A stretch of 42,220 nucleotides of DNA from Muribaculum sp. (GCA_023664085.1 JAMPGE010000015.1:1-42220); one strand, 5' to 3'. Positions 16,559 through 24,237 are shown, counted from the stretch's first letter. The notes: generated by a model not told the origin, from the letters alone. A program made the numbers and translations.

Positions 16559-17920
16559 TTGGATACTGTTCCGTTACCCACGCCCGGTCCGGGCGTACCT
16601 CTTTTTATACTTCTAAGTCAAGCCATTGAATTTAATGCGCCCCCCTCATGGGCCGCATGGCTTCTTATTGTGGTAATAGCCGTGGCCTGCCTGCTGCTCT
16701 CCGCATTCGTATCCGGCAGCGAAATAGCATATTTCGGGCTCGGACCCACCGATCTTGACGAGCTTGCCGATTCCGAAGACGAAGCCGACAGGAAAGCCTA
16801 CCGACTCCTGTCGCACAGCGAGCAGCTTCTGGCCACCATATTAATCGGCAACAATCTTGTAAACATCACGATGGTAGTGTTGATGACTTTTGCCATCAAC
16901 CAGACCGTGAAGTTCAATTCTTCGGTCCTGAACTTTCTGGTGCAGACAGTATTTCTAACCTTTCTGCTTCTGCTTTTCGGAGAAATATTTCCAAAGCTCG
17001 TAGCCCGCTCCCGGGCGCGCAAATGGGTGCACGCCACTTCGGGAGCCGTATTGTTTCTCTTCAACCTGTTCTCTCCCCTATCGCGGCTGCTTGTGCGCTC
17101 TACTTCGCTCATCACCCGCGTGGTGCATAAGAAAGCCGAGGAAATCACTTCCGATGAACTCGAAAAAGCCCTGGAGATATCCGACATGAAGGAGGGCAAA
17201 GACAAAGAGATGCTCGAAGGGATTCTTTCGTTTGGCGACAAGGAAGTGAGCGAAGTGATGATATCACGCGTAGACGTCACATCGATCGAATATCACGACT
17301 CGTGGGACGATGCCATGAAGACCATCCTTGATTCCGGATTCAGCCGTATCCCTGTATACGACACCGATCAAGACACTATCCGCGGCATCCTCTACAGCAA
17401 GGATCTCCTTCCCTTTATCGGCAACAGCGACAACACCTTCCACTGGCAGACACTGCTGCGCCCGGCATATTTCGTGCCCGAATCAAGAATGATCGACGAT
17501 CTGCTCGAAGACTTCCGCACTCGTAAGATCCATATCGCCGTGGTGGTGGATGAGTACGGTGGCACTCAGGGAATCGTAACCCTTGAAGACATCATTGAGG
17601 AAATAGTGGGTGAAATTGACGATGAATACGACGACACCCAGTCGCATTACCGCCGGTTGGGGCCCGATACGTATGTGTTCAACGCCAAAGTGTCGATCAG
17701 CGATTTCTGCCACGACACTGACATTGAGGAAGATCAGCTCGGAGATATCGGCGATGCCGAGACTCTGGCCGGCCTTCTGCTTGAGATCAAAGGCGATTTC
17801 CCCAAAAAAGACGAAGTGCTTCAACGCGGACCCTGCACATTTACCGTGCTTGGCATTGAACGGCACCGAATCACCCGAGTAAAAGTGAAAATTTTACCCA
17901 AACCAGACAATGGAGACTGA
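16559..17920 (+). CDS. gldE: GldE-like CNNM/CBS/CorC-domain membrane protein
   Basis: This 453-residue protein belongs to the DUF21-CBS-CorC family called hemolysin-related or GldE in Bacteroidota. An N-terminal CNNM (DUF21) domain with about three or four membrane segments spans about 30-185 (SAFVSGSEIAYFGL, LLFGEIFPKLVA). Two CBS domains follow at about 215-340 (MISRVDVTSIEYHDS, VVVDEYGGTQGIVTLEDIIEEIVGEI). A CorC/HlyC domain lies at about 360-450. Relatives handle Mg2+ or Co2+; the gliding label derives from Flavobacterium and does not imply gliding here. The start is TTG: no in-frame ATG exists before the first membrane segment, and a good promoter lies 60 bp upstream. It overlaps the next gene by 11 bp. 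Confidence 0.88.
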   Translation: MDTVPLPTPGPGVPLFILLSQAIEFNAPPSWAAWLLIVVIAVACLLLSAFVSGSEIAYFGLGPTDLDELADSEDEADRKAYRLLSHSEQLLATILIGNNLVNITMVVLMTFAINQTVKFNSSVLNFLVQTVFLTFLLLLFGEIFPKLVARSRARKWVHATSGAVLFLFNLFSPLSRLLVRSTSLITRVVHKKAEEITSDELEKALEISDMKEGKDKEMLEGILSFGDKEVSEVMISRVDVTSIEYHDSWDDAMKTILDSGFSRIPVYDTDQDTIRGILYSKDLLPFIGNSDNTFHWQTLLRPAYFVPESRMIDDLLEDFRTRKIHIAVVVDEYGGTQGIVTLEDIIEEIVGEIDDEYDDTQSHYRRLGPDTYVFNAKVSISDFCHDTDIEEDQLGDIGDAETLAGLLLEIKGDFPKKDEVLQRGPCTFTVLGIERHRITRVKVKILPKPDNGD

Positions 17921-18593
17921 CTTTATATATTGGAGACATCGTACTCCGGCCGGTATCAAGGTGGAGGAAGTAAGCGGCGCAGAAGATAAAAAAGGGAAAC
18001 TCTGGCGCGAAATGGCTCTCCAGATTTACTGCGAAAACGGCAAAGACAGCTATCGCCAGATCGGACATTTCAGAAACGGTGCTCCCTTCCTTGAGGGCGA
18101 CGATGCCCGCATATCTTTATCTCATGCCGACCATCTGCTCGTGGTGGCCACACTTCCGCGCACTCCCGAGACCGATCTCCGTGATTTTTCCACCCGCACG
18201 TGTATGGGTATAGATGCAGAGCGGGCAGACCGCGGGCAGGTGCTGAAGATCCGCTCCAAATTTCTTTCTGACGAAGAACTTGGCGAGATTGCCGAAGACG
18301 ACGTGGCGGCCAACATTCTGGCCTGGACCATCAAGGAAGCATCCTATAAAGCCGCCCTGTGCGAGGGAATGGACTTTCGCAACGACATCCGGATCATCGC
18401 CATGCCTTCTCCTACGGAGACCGTGGTGGGAAATACGGCCGGCACTCCCGGCAAAGCGGAGATACGTCGTCATGACGACAATGGCAACGTCTGCGTCTTC
18501 CCTCTCGACATCTTCAGCTGGATATCCGAAGGATGCATCGTGAGTCTGGCCTACTCTCCCCAGTGCGCCAAATTCACCAAAAATCCGGCTTAA
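17910..18593 (+). CDS. 4'-phosphopantetheinyl transferase superfamily protein (Sfp-like)
   Basis: The enzyme is expected to move phosphopantetheine from CoA to a serine of a carrier protein. The 227-residue length fits Sfp-type rather than AcpS-type enzymes. Motifs seen are LSHADH before the core, the Mg2+-binding MGIDAER (D102, E104), and WTIKEASYKA (K142, E143, A144). Position next to gldE is common in Bacteroidota. No carrier protein or synthase gene is in the window, so the target may be fatty-acid ACP encoded elsewhere. The start codon lies within the end of gldE (11-bp overlap), implying coupled translation. Confidence 0.9.
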   Translation: METDFIYWRHRTPAGIKVEEVSGAEDKKGKLWREMALQIYCENGKDSYRQIGHFRNGAPFLEGDDARISLSHADHLLVVATLPRTPETDLRDFSTRTCMGIDAERADRGQVLKIRSKFLSDEELGEIAEDDVAANILAWTIKEASYKAALCEGMDFRNDIRIIAMPSPTETVVGNTAGTPGKAEIRRHDDNGNVCVFPLDIFSWISEGCIVSLAYSPQCAKFTKNPA

Positions 18594-18600
18594 AAAATTT

Positions 18601-18704
18601 TTGATCGCGATAAATCTTCTTAAATCAAGAAAAATCGGGATAAATCGCGTTAAATCGGGATAAATCTCCATTAATCGGATCATAATCATTTTCAATTCCT
18701 AATT
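18601..18704 (-). repeat. 10-bp tandem array plus reversed heptamer (third composite locus)
   Basis: Nine 10-bp units run in register from 18601 to 18690 (for example TAAATCAAGA, AAAATCGGGA, TAAATCGCGT, TAAATCGGGA, TAAATCTCCA). The next bases, TCAATTCCTAATTC, are the complement of the GAATTAGGAATT heptamer seen at 9845 and 21710. Read on the minus strand the order is heptamer, AT-rich bridge, short-period array, as at the other two loci. The array reaches to one base before the mgtC ATG, so it forms the leader of that gene. Confidence 0.75.
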
Positions 18705-18705
18705 C

Positions 18706-19428
18706 ATGAATATCCTCACCACCCTATACGAACAGCTCAATTCGCTGGAACTGAATATGACCAATATCATGTTTCGGTTGATTTTGAGTATGATCCTCGG
18801 CATGATAGTAGGCGCTGAACGCAAACGCAAAGGGCAGATAGCCGGCATTCGCACTTTCGCACTCATCTCCATGGGGGCATGCCTTGCCATGCTGCTTTCC
18901 ATCTACGTGCCGCAGGTATATATGGGGCTTAAAAACGGCGATCCGGGGCGTATCGCCGCGCAGGTCATCACCGGCATCGGTTTTCTGGGCGGTGGCGCCA
19001 TGATCCACATGAAGGGTGCCGTGCGCGGCCTCACCACGGCCGCCGGCATTTGGATGACAGCCATCATCGGAATGGCCGTGGGAATCGGAATGTATCTTTG
19101 CTCCATCGGTGCCACTGTTCTCATCATGCTCACACTGGTCACCTTCGAACAGTATGAGAAGCGCCGCAAACTCGGTCAGGAATCCAAGGTGCTGAGTCTG
19201 ACCGTAGAGGGAATTATCCGGGATCTTAAACCATACAAGGACCTCTTCAGGAAAACGGGTGTGCATCTTTCCACTTTCTATATCGAATACGATTATGTGC
19301 ATTCCCGCACCGACATTAATTTTGTAGTGCTCACCCACACCAACTCAAACCTACTGCCCCTGATGGACAGTATGAGCCTGCTGGCTCCCACCAACAAGCT
19401 CACCCTCTCATCGCAAATAGATATCTGA
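18706..19428 (+). CDS. MgtC/SapB family membrane protein
   Basis: MgtC-family proteins are inner-membrane proteins tied to growth at low Mg2+ and, in some pathogens, to control of ATP synthase. The 240-residue protein has an N-terminal set of about four or five membrane helices with family signatures: ILGMIVGAERKRKGQIAGIRTF, the GIGFLGGGAMIH motif and GLTTAAGIWMTAIIGMAVG. A soluble domain of about 80 residues follows (LKPYKDLFRKTGVHLSTFY onward). The AT-rich 10-bp repeat array forms its leader. No Mg2+-sensing riboswitch was recognised. A small membrane protein gene is convergent only 14 bp downstream. Confidence 0.92.
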   Translation: MNILTTLYEQLNSLELNMTNIMFRLILSMILGMIVGAERKRKGQIAGIRTFALISMGACLAMLLSIYVPQVYMGLKNGDPGRIAAQVITGIGFLGGGAMIHMKGAVRGLTTAAGIWMTAIIGMAVGIGMYLCSIGATVLIMLTLVTFEQYEKRRKLGQESKVLSLTVEGIIRDLKPYKDLFRKTGVHLSTFYIEYDYVHSRTDINFVVLTHTNSNLLPLMDSMSLLAPTNKLTLSSQIDI

Positions 19429-19442
19429 CGCACGAGTCTTTC

Positions 19443-19748
19443 TCACAGCGCGCTGTGGAGTGCCAGCAGTATGATTCCGGCTCCAAGACCGTAGATCACG
19501 TTGAGAGCCATGTCTGAAGTCTTGGCGGAGCTCATCTCTTCCATAAGTTTCTCCATAAGAGAGCCTTCATCATAACTCGCCTTGGTATTCCGGCAAACAG
19601 CCTGCACCTTATCCGTGAGGTTTGCAACTTTGTCGGTCAGGAGACTTAGAGATTCTTTTGCCCGGTTGGAGATCAAGCGGTCAAACTGAGCGAGATTGCC
19701 AAGAAGGCGGCCCTGACAGGATTCGGTGGCGTTAAAGTTCATTTCCAT
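19443..19748 (-). CDS. Small hypothetical protein with C-terminal membrane helix
   Basis: I do not recognise a family for this 101-residue protein. The first 75 residues are polar and probably helical, with heptad-like LLTDKVANLTDKVQAV and MEKLMEEMSSAKTS. The last 20 (ALNVIYGLGAGIILLALHSAL) form a single hydrophobic helix, so it looks tail-anchored. No signal peptide is present. Start could be ATG 19748 or 19742. It has its own minus-strand promoter at 19787-19794 and is convergent with mgtC, 14 bp apart. Coding status is supported by the promoter, the helix and the absence of a real gene on the other strand, but is not certain. Confidence 0.7.
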   Translation of the reverse strand: MEMNFNATESCQGRLLGNLAQFDRLISNRAKESLSLLTDKVANLTDKVQAVCRNTKASYDEGSLMEKLMEEMSSAKTSDMALNVIYGLGAGIILLALHSAL

Positions 19749-19786
19749 AATTTTGCTTTGGCAGTTGTTTAGTTGTTTTGACGTTG

Positions 19787-19794
19787 CAAAGTTA
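19787..19794 (-). promoter_or_regulatory. -7 box for the small membrane protein gene
   Basis: On the minus strand a perfect TAACTTTG lies about 40 bp before the start codon. A TTG occurs on the same strand at 19810-19812, closer than the usual 19-21 bp. Confidence 0.55.
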
Positions 19795-19844
19795 TGACGG
19801 TCCCTCTGCCAACAGAATGCACCGATATGTTAAATATTGTTAAT

Positions 19845-19875
19845 TTTGCCAATTGACAATATTTTGCTAATTTTG
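19845..19875 (+). promoter_or_regulatory. Bacteroides-type promoter for argS
   Basis: TTTG at 19845-19848 and TAATTTTG at 19868-19875 are separated by 19 bp, with a leader of about 30 nt to the ATG at 19910. The first element is itself part of a second perfect TAATTTTG (19841-19848). Confidence 0.75.
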
Positions 19876-19909
19876 CAAACTTAAAAGTCAGATTCACAAA
19901 CTACATAAG

Positions 19910-21688
19910 ATGAAAATTGAAGACATTATTGCTCAAGGCGTTGCCAACGCCGTAAAAGCTCTTTATAATGCGGACATAGATCCGGCATCCGTAGTGCCCC
20001 AAGCCACAAAAAAAGAATTTGAAGGCAACCTCACCGTGGTGGTGTTTCCATTTTTGAAAATAAGCCGCAAGGCCCCGGAGTCCACCGCCAATGAGATAGG
20101 TGCATGGCTGAAAGAGAATGTGGATGCCATAGGCGGTTTTAATGCTGTGAAGGGTTTTCTCAACCTTTCAATAGCCCCCTCTTTCTGGCTTTTCCAACTG
20201 CACGAAATCGAAGACGATCCGAATTTCGGAATTCGTCATGCCGACGCCGACAGTGATCTGGTGATGGTGGAATATTCATCGCCCAACACCAACAAGCCTC
20301 TGCATTTAGGCCACGTTCGCAACAATCTGCTCGGATACTCTCTGGCATGCATTCTTGAAGCCAACGGACACAAGGTGATCAAAACCAATATCGTAAACGA
20401 CCGCGGCATACACATCTGCAAGTCGATGCTGGCATGGAAGAAGTGGGGCAACGGCGCCACTCCCGAATCCACCGGTAAAAAGGGCGACCATCTTATCGGT
20501 GACTTCTACGTGCTTTTCAGCAACAAACTCGAGGAAGAGGTGAAAGCTATAGCCGCCGGCGAGAACATTTCGGAAGAGGAGGCGGAGGCCAAGTCTCAAC
20601 TCATGGCCGAAGCACGCGAGATGCTTCGCAAATGGGAAGCTGAGGATCCGGAGGTGCGTAATCTTTGGAAGATGATGAACGAGTGGGTGTATGCGGGATT
20701 CGATGAAACCTATCGCAGGCTTGGCGTGAACTTCGACAAGATCTACTATGAATCCGACACTTATCTTCAGGGCAAGGATCTGGTGCTCGGTGGTCTTGAG
20801 AAAGGAATCATGTATCGCAAGGAGGACGGTTCGGTATGGGCAGACCTGACCAATGACGGTCTGGACCATAAACTGCTGCTTCGCAAAGACGGCACATCTG
20901 TATATATGACTCAGGACATAGGCACCGCCAAACTCCGTTATCAGGATTTCCCCATCGACAAGATGATTTACGTGGTGGGCAATGAGCAGAACTATCATTT
21001 CCAGGTGCTTTCGCTGCTGCTCGACAAGCTGGGCTTCAAATGGGGCAAGGACCTCACCCATTTCTCCTACGGCATGGTCGAACTTCCCGAAGGCAAGATG
21101 AAATCCCGGGAAGGCACGGTGGTGGACGCCGATGATCTTATCGACGAAATGATAGCGAACGCGCGCGACACTTCCGCTGACCGCTACGCGGACATGGATC
21201 CTGAAGAAGCGTCCGAAATCGCCCGCAAGGTAGGTCTGGGAGCTCTGAAGTATTTCCTTCTGAAAGTGGATCCGAAGAAGAACATGCTCTTCAATCCGAA
21301 GGAATCGATTGATTTCAACGGCAACACCGGTCCGTTCCTTCAATATACTTATGCGCGTATCCGCTCCGTGCTTCGCAAAGCCGAGTCGGAAAAAGACTGC
21401 TCTATGCAGGGAGCAGAGCCCAACCCGAAGGAATGCGGCCTCATTCAGAAGATTGCCGACTTCCCGGCTGTGGTGGCGGAGGCCGGCCGCACATATTCTC
21501 CTGCCCTCATAGCCAACTATGCTTATGATCTGGCAAAGGAATACAATCAGTTCTACCACGACTATTCCATCCTGCGTGAAGAAGACGCCGTGATCCGCTG
21601 TCTGCGTCTGCGCCTCTCGGCCGTAGTGGCACGCACGCTGCGTCAGGCCGTGGCCCTTCTCGGCATTGAGATGCCAGAAAGAATGTAA
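19910..21688 (+). CDS. argS: Arginine--tRNA ligase
   Basis: Class I aminoacyl-tRNA synthetase charging tRNA-Arg. The 592-residue length is typical. An N-terminal Arg-tRNA synthetase domain (about 1-90) precedes the catalytic core, which shows the HIGH-type motif HLGH within SSPNTNKPLHLGHVRNN. The KMSKS-loop equivalent is GKMKSREGTVVDADDL. The C-terminal anticodon-binding DALR domain includes LQYTYARIRSVLRKA and ends RQAVALLGIEMPERM, a typical terminus for this enzyme. It has a strong promoter. A heptamer repeat begins at the base after the stop codon. Confidence 0.97.
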   Translation: MKIEDIIAQGVANAVKALYNADIDPASVVPQATKKEFEGNLTVVVFPFLKISRKAPESTANEIGAWLKENVDAIGGFNAVKGFLNLSIAPSFWLFQLHEIEDDPNFGIRHADADSDLVMVEYSSPNTNKPLHLGHVRNNLLGYSLACILEANGHKVIKTNIVNDRGIHICKSMLAWKKWGNGATPESTGKKGDHLIGDFYVLFSNKLEEEVKAIAAGENISEEEAEAKSQLMAEAREMLRKWEAEDPEVRNLWKMMNEWVYAGFDETYRRLGVNFDKIYYESDTYLQGKDLVLGGLEKGIMYRKEDGSVWADLTNDGLDHKLLLRKDGTSVYMTQDIGTAKLRYQDFPIDKMIYVVGNEQNYHFQVLSLLLDKLGFKWGKDLTHFSYGMVELPEGKMKSREGTVVDADDLIDEMIANARDTSADRYADMDPEEASEIARKVGLGALKYFLLKVDPKKNMLFNPKESIDFNGNTGPFLQYTYARIRSVLRKAESEKDCSMQGAEPNPKECGLIQKIADFPAVVAEAGRTYSPALIANYAYDLAKEYNQFYHDYSILREEDAVIRCLRLRLSAVVARTLRQAVALLGIEMPERM

Positions 21689-21730
21689 GGAATGAGGAAT
21701 GAGGAATGAGGAATGAGAAATTAGGAATGG
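21689..21730 (+). repeat. GGAATGA heptamer run directly after argS
   Basis: Six 7-bp units (four exact GGAATGA, then GAAATTA and GGAATGG) start at the first base after the argS stop codon. They form the left part of a composite module also seen at 9844 and, reversed, at 18691. Confidence 0.85.
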
Positions 21731-21743
21731 GATTTGAAATTTA

Positions 21744-21914
21744 CCCATCATCCCCATCAGCCCCATAAGCCCCATAAGCCCCATAAGCCCCATCAGCCCC
21801 ATCTGGCCCATCAGCCCCATCAGCCCCATCAGGCCCATCAGCCCCATAAGGCCCATAAGCCCCATCAGGCCCATCAGCCCCATCAGCCCCATCTGGCCTA
21901 TCTGGCCCGTAAAC
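21744..21914 (+). repeat. 9-bp tandem array, about 19 units of CCCATCAGC/CCCATAAGC
   Basis: Nineteen 9-bp units run without a break; common forms are CCCATCAGC, CCCATAAGC, CCCATCAGG and CCCATCTGG. Because 9 is a multiple of 3, both strands give open frames (Pro-His-Gln or Met-Gly-Leu repeats), which I judge not to be genes. A 13-bp bridge (GATTTGAAATTTA, 21731-21743) joins it to the heptamer run. Confidence 0.92.
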
Positions 21915-21925
21915 CAATAAGCCAA

Positions 21926-21954
21926 CTAAAGTTTCGGTAATGCCGAAACTTTAG
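21926..21954 (+). terminator. Hairpin terminator after the argS repeat region
   Basis: Perfect 12-bp arms CTAAAGTTTCGG and CCGAAACTTTAG surround a 5-nt loop, followed by TCTCTTAAACTTTT. It ends transcripts leaving argS and the repeat array. A near-consensus promoter box (GATATTTG, about 21974-21981) lies just downstream for the BI-1 gene. Confidence 0.75.
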
Positions 21955-22028
21955 TCTCTTAAACTTTTAGGCACGATATTTGTCTATAAAGATACAAGCG
22001 AATATCGCAACTCATTTTTTAATATATT

Positions 22029-22757
22029 ATGAACTACAATCCACAAACTCCTCCTCCTTACTTTGGAGGTGGGTATCACGACTCCTCAATGGTAAAGGCT
22101 CAGGCCAACGCCATCATGAAACGTGTGTATGTCCGTATGTTTATCGGACTCCTTATTTCCGCCTTCTGCGCCCTCGGAGTGGCAAGCTCCGACGCGTTGA
22201 TGCAGGTGTTCTACGGCAATTCCTTCATGTACTGGGTGCTCTTCGGTGCCATGATTGTGATGGCCATAGTGATTCCGAGCCGACTCAACCGGATGTCGTC
22301 GGGCACTGTGCTGACGCTCTTCTGTCTGTTTTCAGCGATAATGGGAGTGTCGCTCGCTCCTATATTCATTATTTATCAACTCGGCACCATCGTTTACACT
22401 CTCTTTATCACTGCGGGCACTTTCGGAGCTATGTCGGTCTACGGATATTTTACCAAGGCTGACCTTACCAAGATGGGTACTTTCCTGATTATGGCCCTGT
22501 TCGGTCTGATCATCCTCACTATCGTGAATATCTTCATGCACAGCAGCACATTGATGTGGATAGTATCGATAGCAGGCGTACTGATCTTTGTAGGACTCAC
22601 GGCCTACGACACCCAGCAGGTGAAGCGTATGGCTGCCGCCAACCTCGAGCCGTCGCTTGCCGACAAACTCTCCACGATGGCTGCGATGAATCTCTATCTT
22701 GACTTTATCAATCTCTTCCTCTACCTGCTTCGCATCTTCGGCGGCCGCGACAACTGA
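22029..22757 (+). CDS. BAX inhibitor-1/YccA family membrane protein
   Basis: Members of this family are seven-helix membrane proteins; bacterial homologues include YccA, which modulates FtsH, and the pH-sensitive Ca2+ leak protein BsYetJ. The 242-residue protein has a short cytoplasmic N-terminus (NYNPQTPPPYFGGG) and then about seven hydrophobic segments. Signature regions are FMYWVLFGAMIVMAIVIPSR, GTFGAMSVYGYFTKADLTKMG and VGLTAYDTQQVKRMA, and the C-terminal LYLDFINLFLYLLRIFGGRDN. It is probably transcribed alone. The function in this organism is not shown by the context. Confidence 0.93.
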   Translation: MNYNPQTPPPYFGGGYHDSSMVKAQANAIMKRVYVRMFIGLLISAFCALGVASSDALMQVFYGNSFMYWVLFGAMIVMAIVIPSRLNRMSSGTVLTLFCLFSAIMGVSLAPIFIIYQLGTIVYTLFITAGTFGAMSVYGYFTKADLTKMGTFLIMALFGLIILTIVNIFMHSSTLMWIVSIAGVLIFVGLTAYDTQQVKRMAAANLEPSLADKLSTMAAMNLYLDFINLFLYLLRIFGGRDN

Positions 22758-22769
22758 CGCGCCCGTAGC

Positions 22770-22785
22770 CCCGGAAATTTCCGGG
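22770..22785. other. Perfect 16-bp palindrome after the BI-1 family gene
   Basis: CCCGGAAATTTCCGGG is a complete palindrome 12 bp after the stop codon. It could fold as a small hairpin or be a protein site. No T run follows, so it is a weak terminator candidate; the hairpin at 22847 is stronger. Confidence 0.5.
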
Positions 22786-22846
22786 CCGCCAATCAGGAGC
22801 ATTTGCCATTCATTATTTAAATATCCTTAGATCCTTAAATAAAAAA

Positions 22847-22878
22847 ACAGGGACCGCAATCGGTTCCTGTTTTATTTT
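22847..22878. terminator. Bidirectional terminator between BI-1 and HU genes
   Basis: Arms 22847-22856 and 22861-22870 pair with one mismatch around a 4-nt loop. A T-rich run follows on the + strand and an A run precedes it, which becomes a T run for the convergent HU transcript. Confidence 0.85.
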
Positions 22879-22924
22879 TAAGAAGAAGCAATCGTGCTTC
22901 TTTTGATGTTTTCTTGAGAGGATG

Positions 22925-23188
22925 TTATTTTCCGAGGCCGTCGGCGGGTTTGAATTTCACAGCCTTGCGTGCCGGAATAGTGATTTTCTCCTTTGTAGCG
23001 GGGTTGATTCCCTGACGTTCGGGCTTGTCTACGATGGAGAAAGTACCGAAACCTATAAGTTGCACTTTATCTTCATTGGCGAGAGCCTGAGAGATGGATT
23101 CGAGGCATGCATCGAGGGCTGCCTTGGCTTGGTTCTTGTTGATACCGGCTTTTGCCGCAATCTCATTAACGAGGTCTGTTTTATTCAT
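22925..23188 (-). CDS. HU-family DNA-binding protein
   Basis: HU is a small dimeric nucleoid protein that bends DNA. The 87-residue protein matches the family over its full length: MNKTDLVNEIAAKAGINKNQ helices, the LIGFGTFSI strand, and the arm region with the conserved RQGINPATKEKITIPARK and the terminal VKFKPADGL. It is alone on its strand, with a consensus promoter 100 bp upstream and a bidirectional terminator downstream. Confidence 0.97.
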   Translation of the reverse strand: MNKTDLVNEIAAKAGINKNQAKAALDACLESISQALANEDKVQLIGFGTFSIVDKPERQGINPATKEKITIPARKAVKFKPADGLGK

Positions 23189-23290
23189 AACGTTAATTTT
23201 ATTTGTCCGGCCGGGTGTTTTTCCGTTTCCTTCCGGACGATGATTTAGTATTTAATGTATTTGAATTGTCCTGCTGGTTATTTACATTGG

Positions 23291-23321
23291 CAAATTTACG
23301 ATTTTCTATCATATAAACAAA
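23291..23321 (-). promoter_or_regulatory. Consensus promoter for the HU gene
   Basis: On the minus strand TTTG (23318-23321) and TAAATTTG (23291-23298) are separated by 19 bp, a full match to the Bacteroides pattern. The leader is about 95 nt. Confidence 0.75.
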
Positions 23322-23433
23322 CTTTTTCCAAAATATTTTATCAAAATCTGATTTTTTAGCATATAGCCCTGCTTTTTTATCCGTTTTTTCCTATTGGCTG
23401 CTCTTTATTACCTCTCATTTTTTATCTTTTTAT

Positions 23434-23441
23434 TATCTTTG
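23434..23441 (+). promoter_or_regulatory. -7 box for the rhomboid operon
   Basis: A perfect TATCTTTG lies about 47 bp before the ATG at 23488. The leader it would produce contains the AAGAGTCCATCTC block (23449-23461) shared with the leader at 178-190. Confidence 0.6.
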
Positions 23442-23487
23442 TAGCTCCAAGAGTCCATCTCTTAAAATTCACCAAACAGTAATCAAT

Positions 23488-24237
23488 ATGCTAAAAAGAC
23501 TTACGCCCGTCACCCGCAACATTATCATAATTTGCGCGATTATATGGATAGCCGGATTTTTCAGCCGAACGCTTTCGGATGCCATATTGAGCAAACTCGG
23601 ACTGTGCTTTGTGGAATCGTCAACGTTCATTCCATGGCAGCCCGTCACCTATATGTTTGTGCATGCGCAAGACAATTTTTTCCATATTTTCTTCAACATG
23701 TTCACGCTCTTTATGTTCGGACCGATTCTCGAACATACGTGGGGCTCGAAGAGGTTTTTGCTTTATTATTTTATCTGCGGCATAGGGGCCGCCATCACTC
23801 AGGAATGCGTTTGGGCCTTGTCGTGGCAACACGACTATGTCGAAGGAATTGCCAAACTCAACGGTCTGACTTTCGATCATATGAAGCAAATAATGGACGC
23901 TGCCGTGGCAGCCGGAGATTCACAATGGTTGGCGGCTATCGATTCCTTTAAGGCTCAGATGATAACCGTAGGCGCTTCGGGGGCTATCTTCGGCATTCTG
24001 CTCGGCTTTGCCTTTGTCTTCCCCAATATGCCGTTGTATCTTTTCTTCATCCCGATTCCCATCAAGGCCAAGTATATGGTGATGGGATATGCCGTGATCG
24101 AACTGGTGTTCGGCATAGGAGGTTCGCTGTCTTCCATTGCACACTTCGCTCATCTGGGCGGTATGCTCTTCGCTCTTATTCCTCTACTCATCTGGAAACG
24201 TAACGGCACTCTCAGAGGTAATGGCTTCTACTATTGA
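23488..24237 (+). CDS. Rhomboid-family intramembrane serine protease (first of two)
   Basis: Rhomboid proteases cleave membrane proteins within the bilayer using a Ser-His dyad. In this 249-residue protein the catalytic serine is S164 in VGASGAIFG and the histidine is H222 in AHFAHLGG. The HIFFNMFTLFMFGP helix supplies the conserved asparagine region of helix 2. About six membrane segments are predicted, and there is an insertion of about 50 residues between helices 3 and 4 (residues 112-155). A second rhomboid gene starts 17 bp before the end of this one, so the two are translationally coupled. Confidence 0.93.
   Translation: MLKRLTPVTRNIIIICAIIWIAGFFSRTLSDAILSKLGLCFVESSTFIPWQPVTYMFVHAQDNFFHIFFNMFTLFMFGPILEHTWGSKRFLLYYFICGIGAAITQECVWALSWQHDYVEGIAKLNGLTFDHMKQIMDAAVAAGDSQWLAAIDSFKAQMITVGASGAIFGILLGFAFVFPNMPLYLFFIPIPIKAKYMVMGYAVIELVFGIGGSLSSIAHFAHLGGMLFALIPLLIWKRNGTLRGNGFYY

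Noticed and set aside
21744..21914. CRISPR array
   Set aside because: Units are contiguous 9-mers without spacers, so this is a minisatellite.
20306..21925. Long minus-strand open frame starting with Met-Gly-Leu repeats
   Set aside because: It lies antisense to argS, which is certain, and its start falls in the tandem array.
21734..21940. Open frame encoding Pro-His-Gln repeats
   Set aside because: It is a translation of the 9-bp tandem array; any frame stays open because the period is a multiple of three. No promoter, ribosome site or conserved domain.
24137..24220. Upstream start for the second rhomboid
   Set aside because: It would overlap the first rhomboid by 100 bp; ATG 24221 has a ribosome-site-like AGAGGT just upstream and gives a normal N-terminus.
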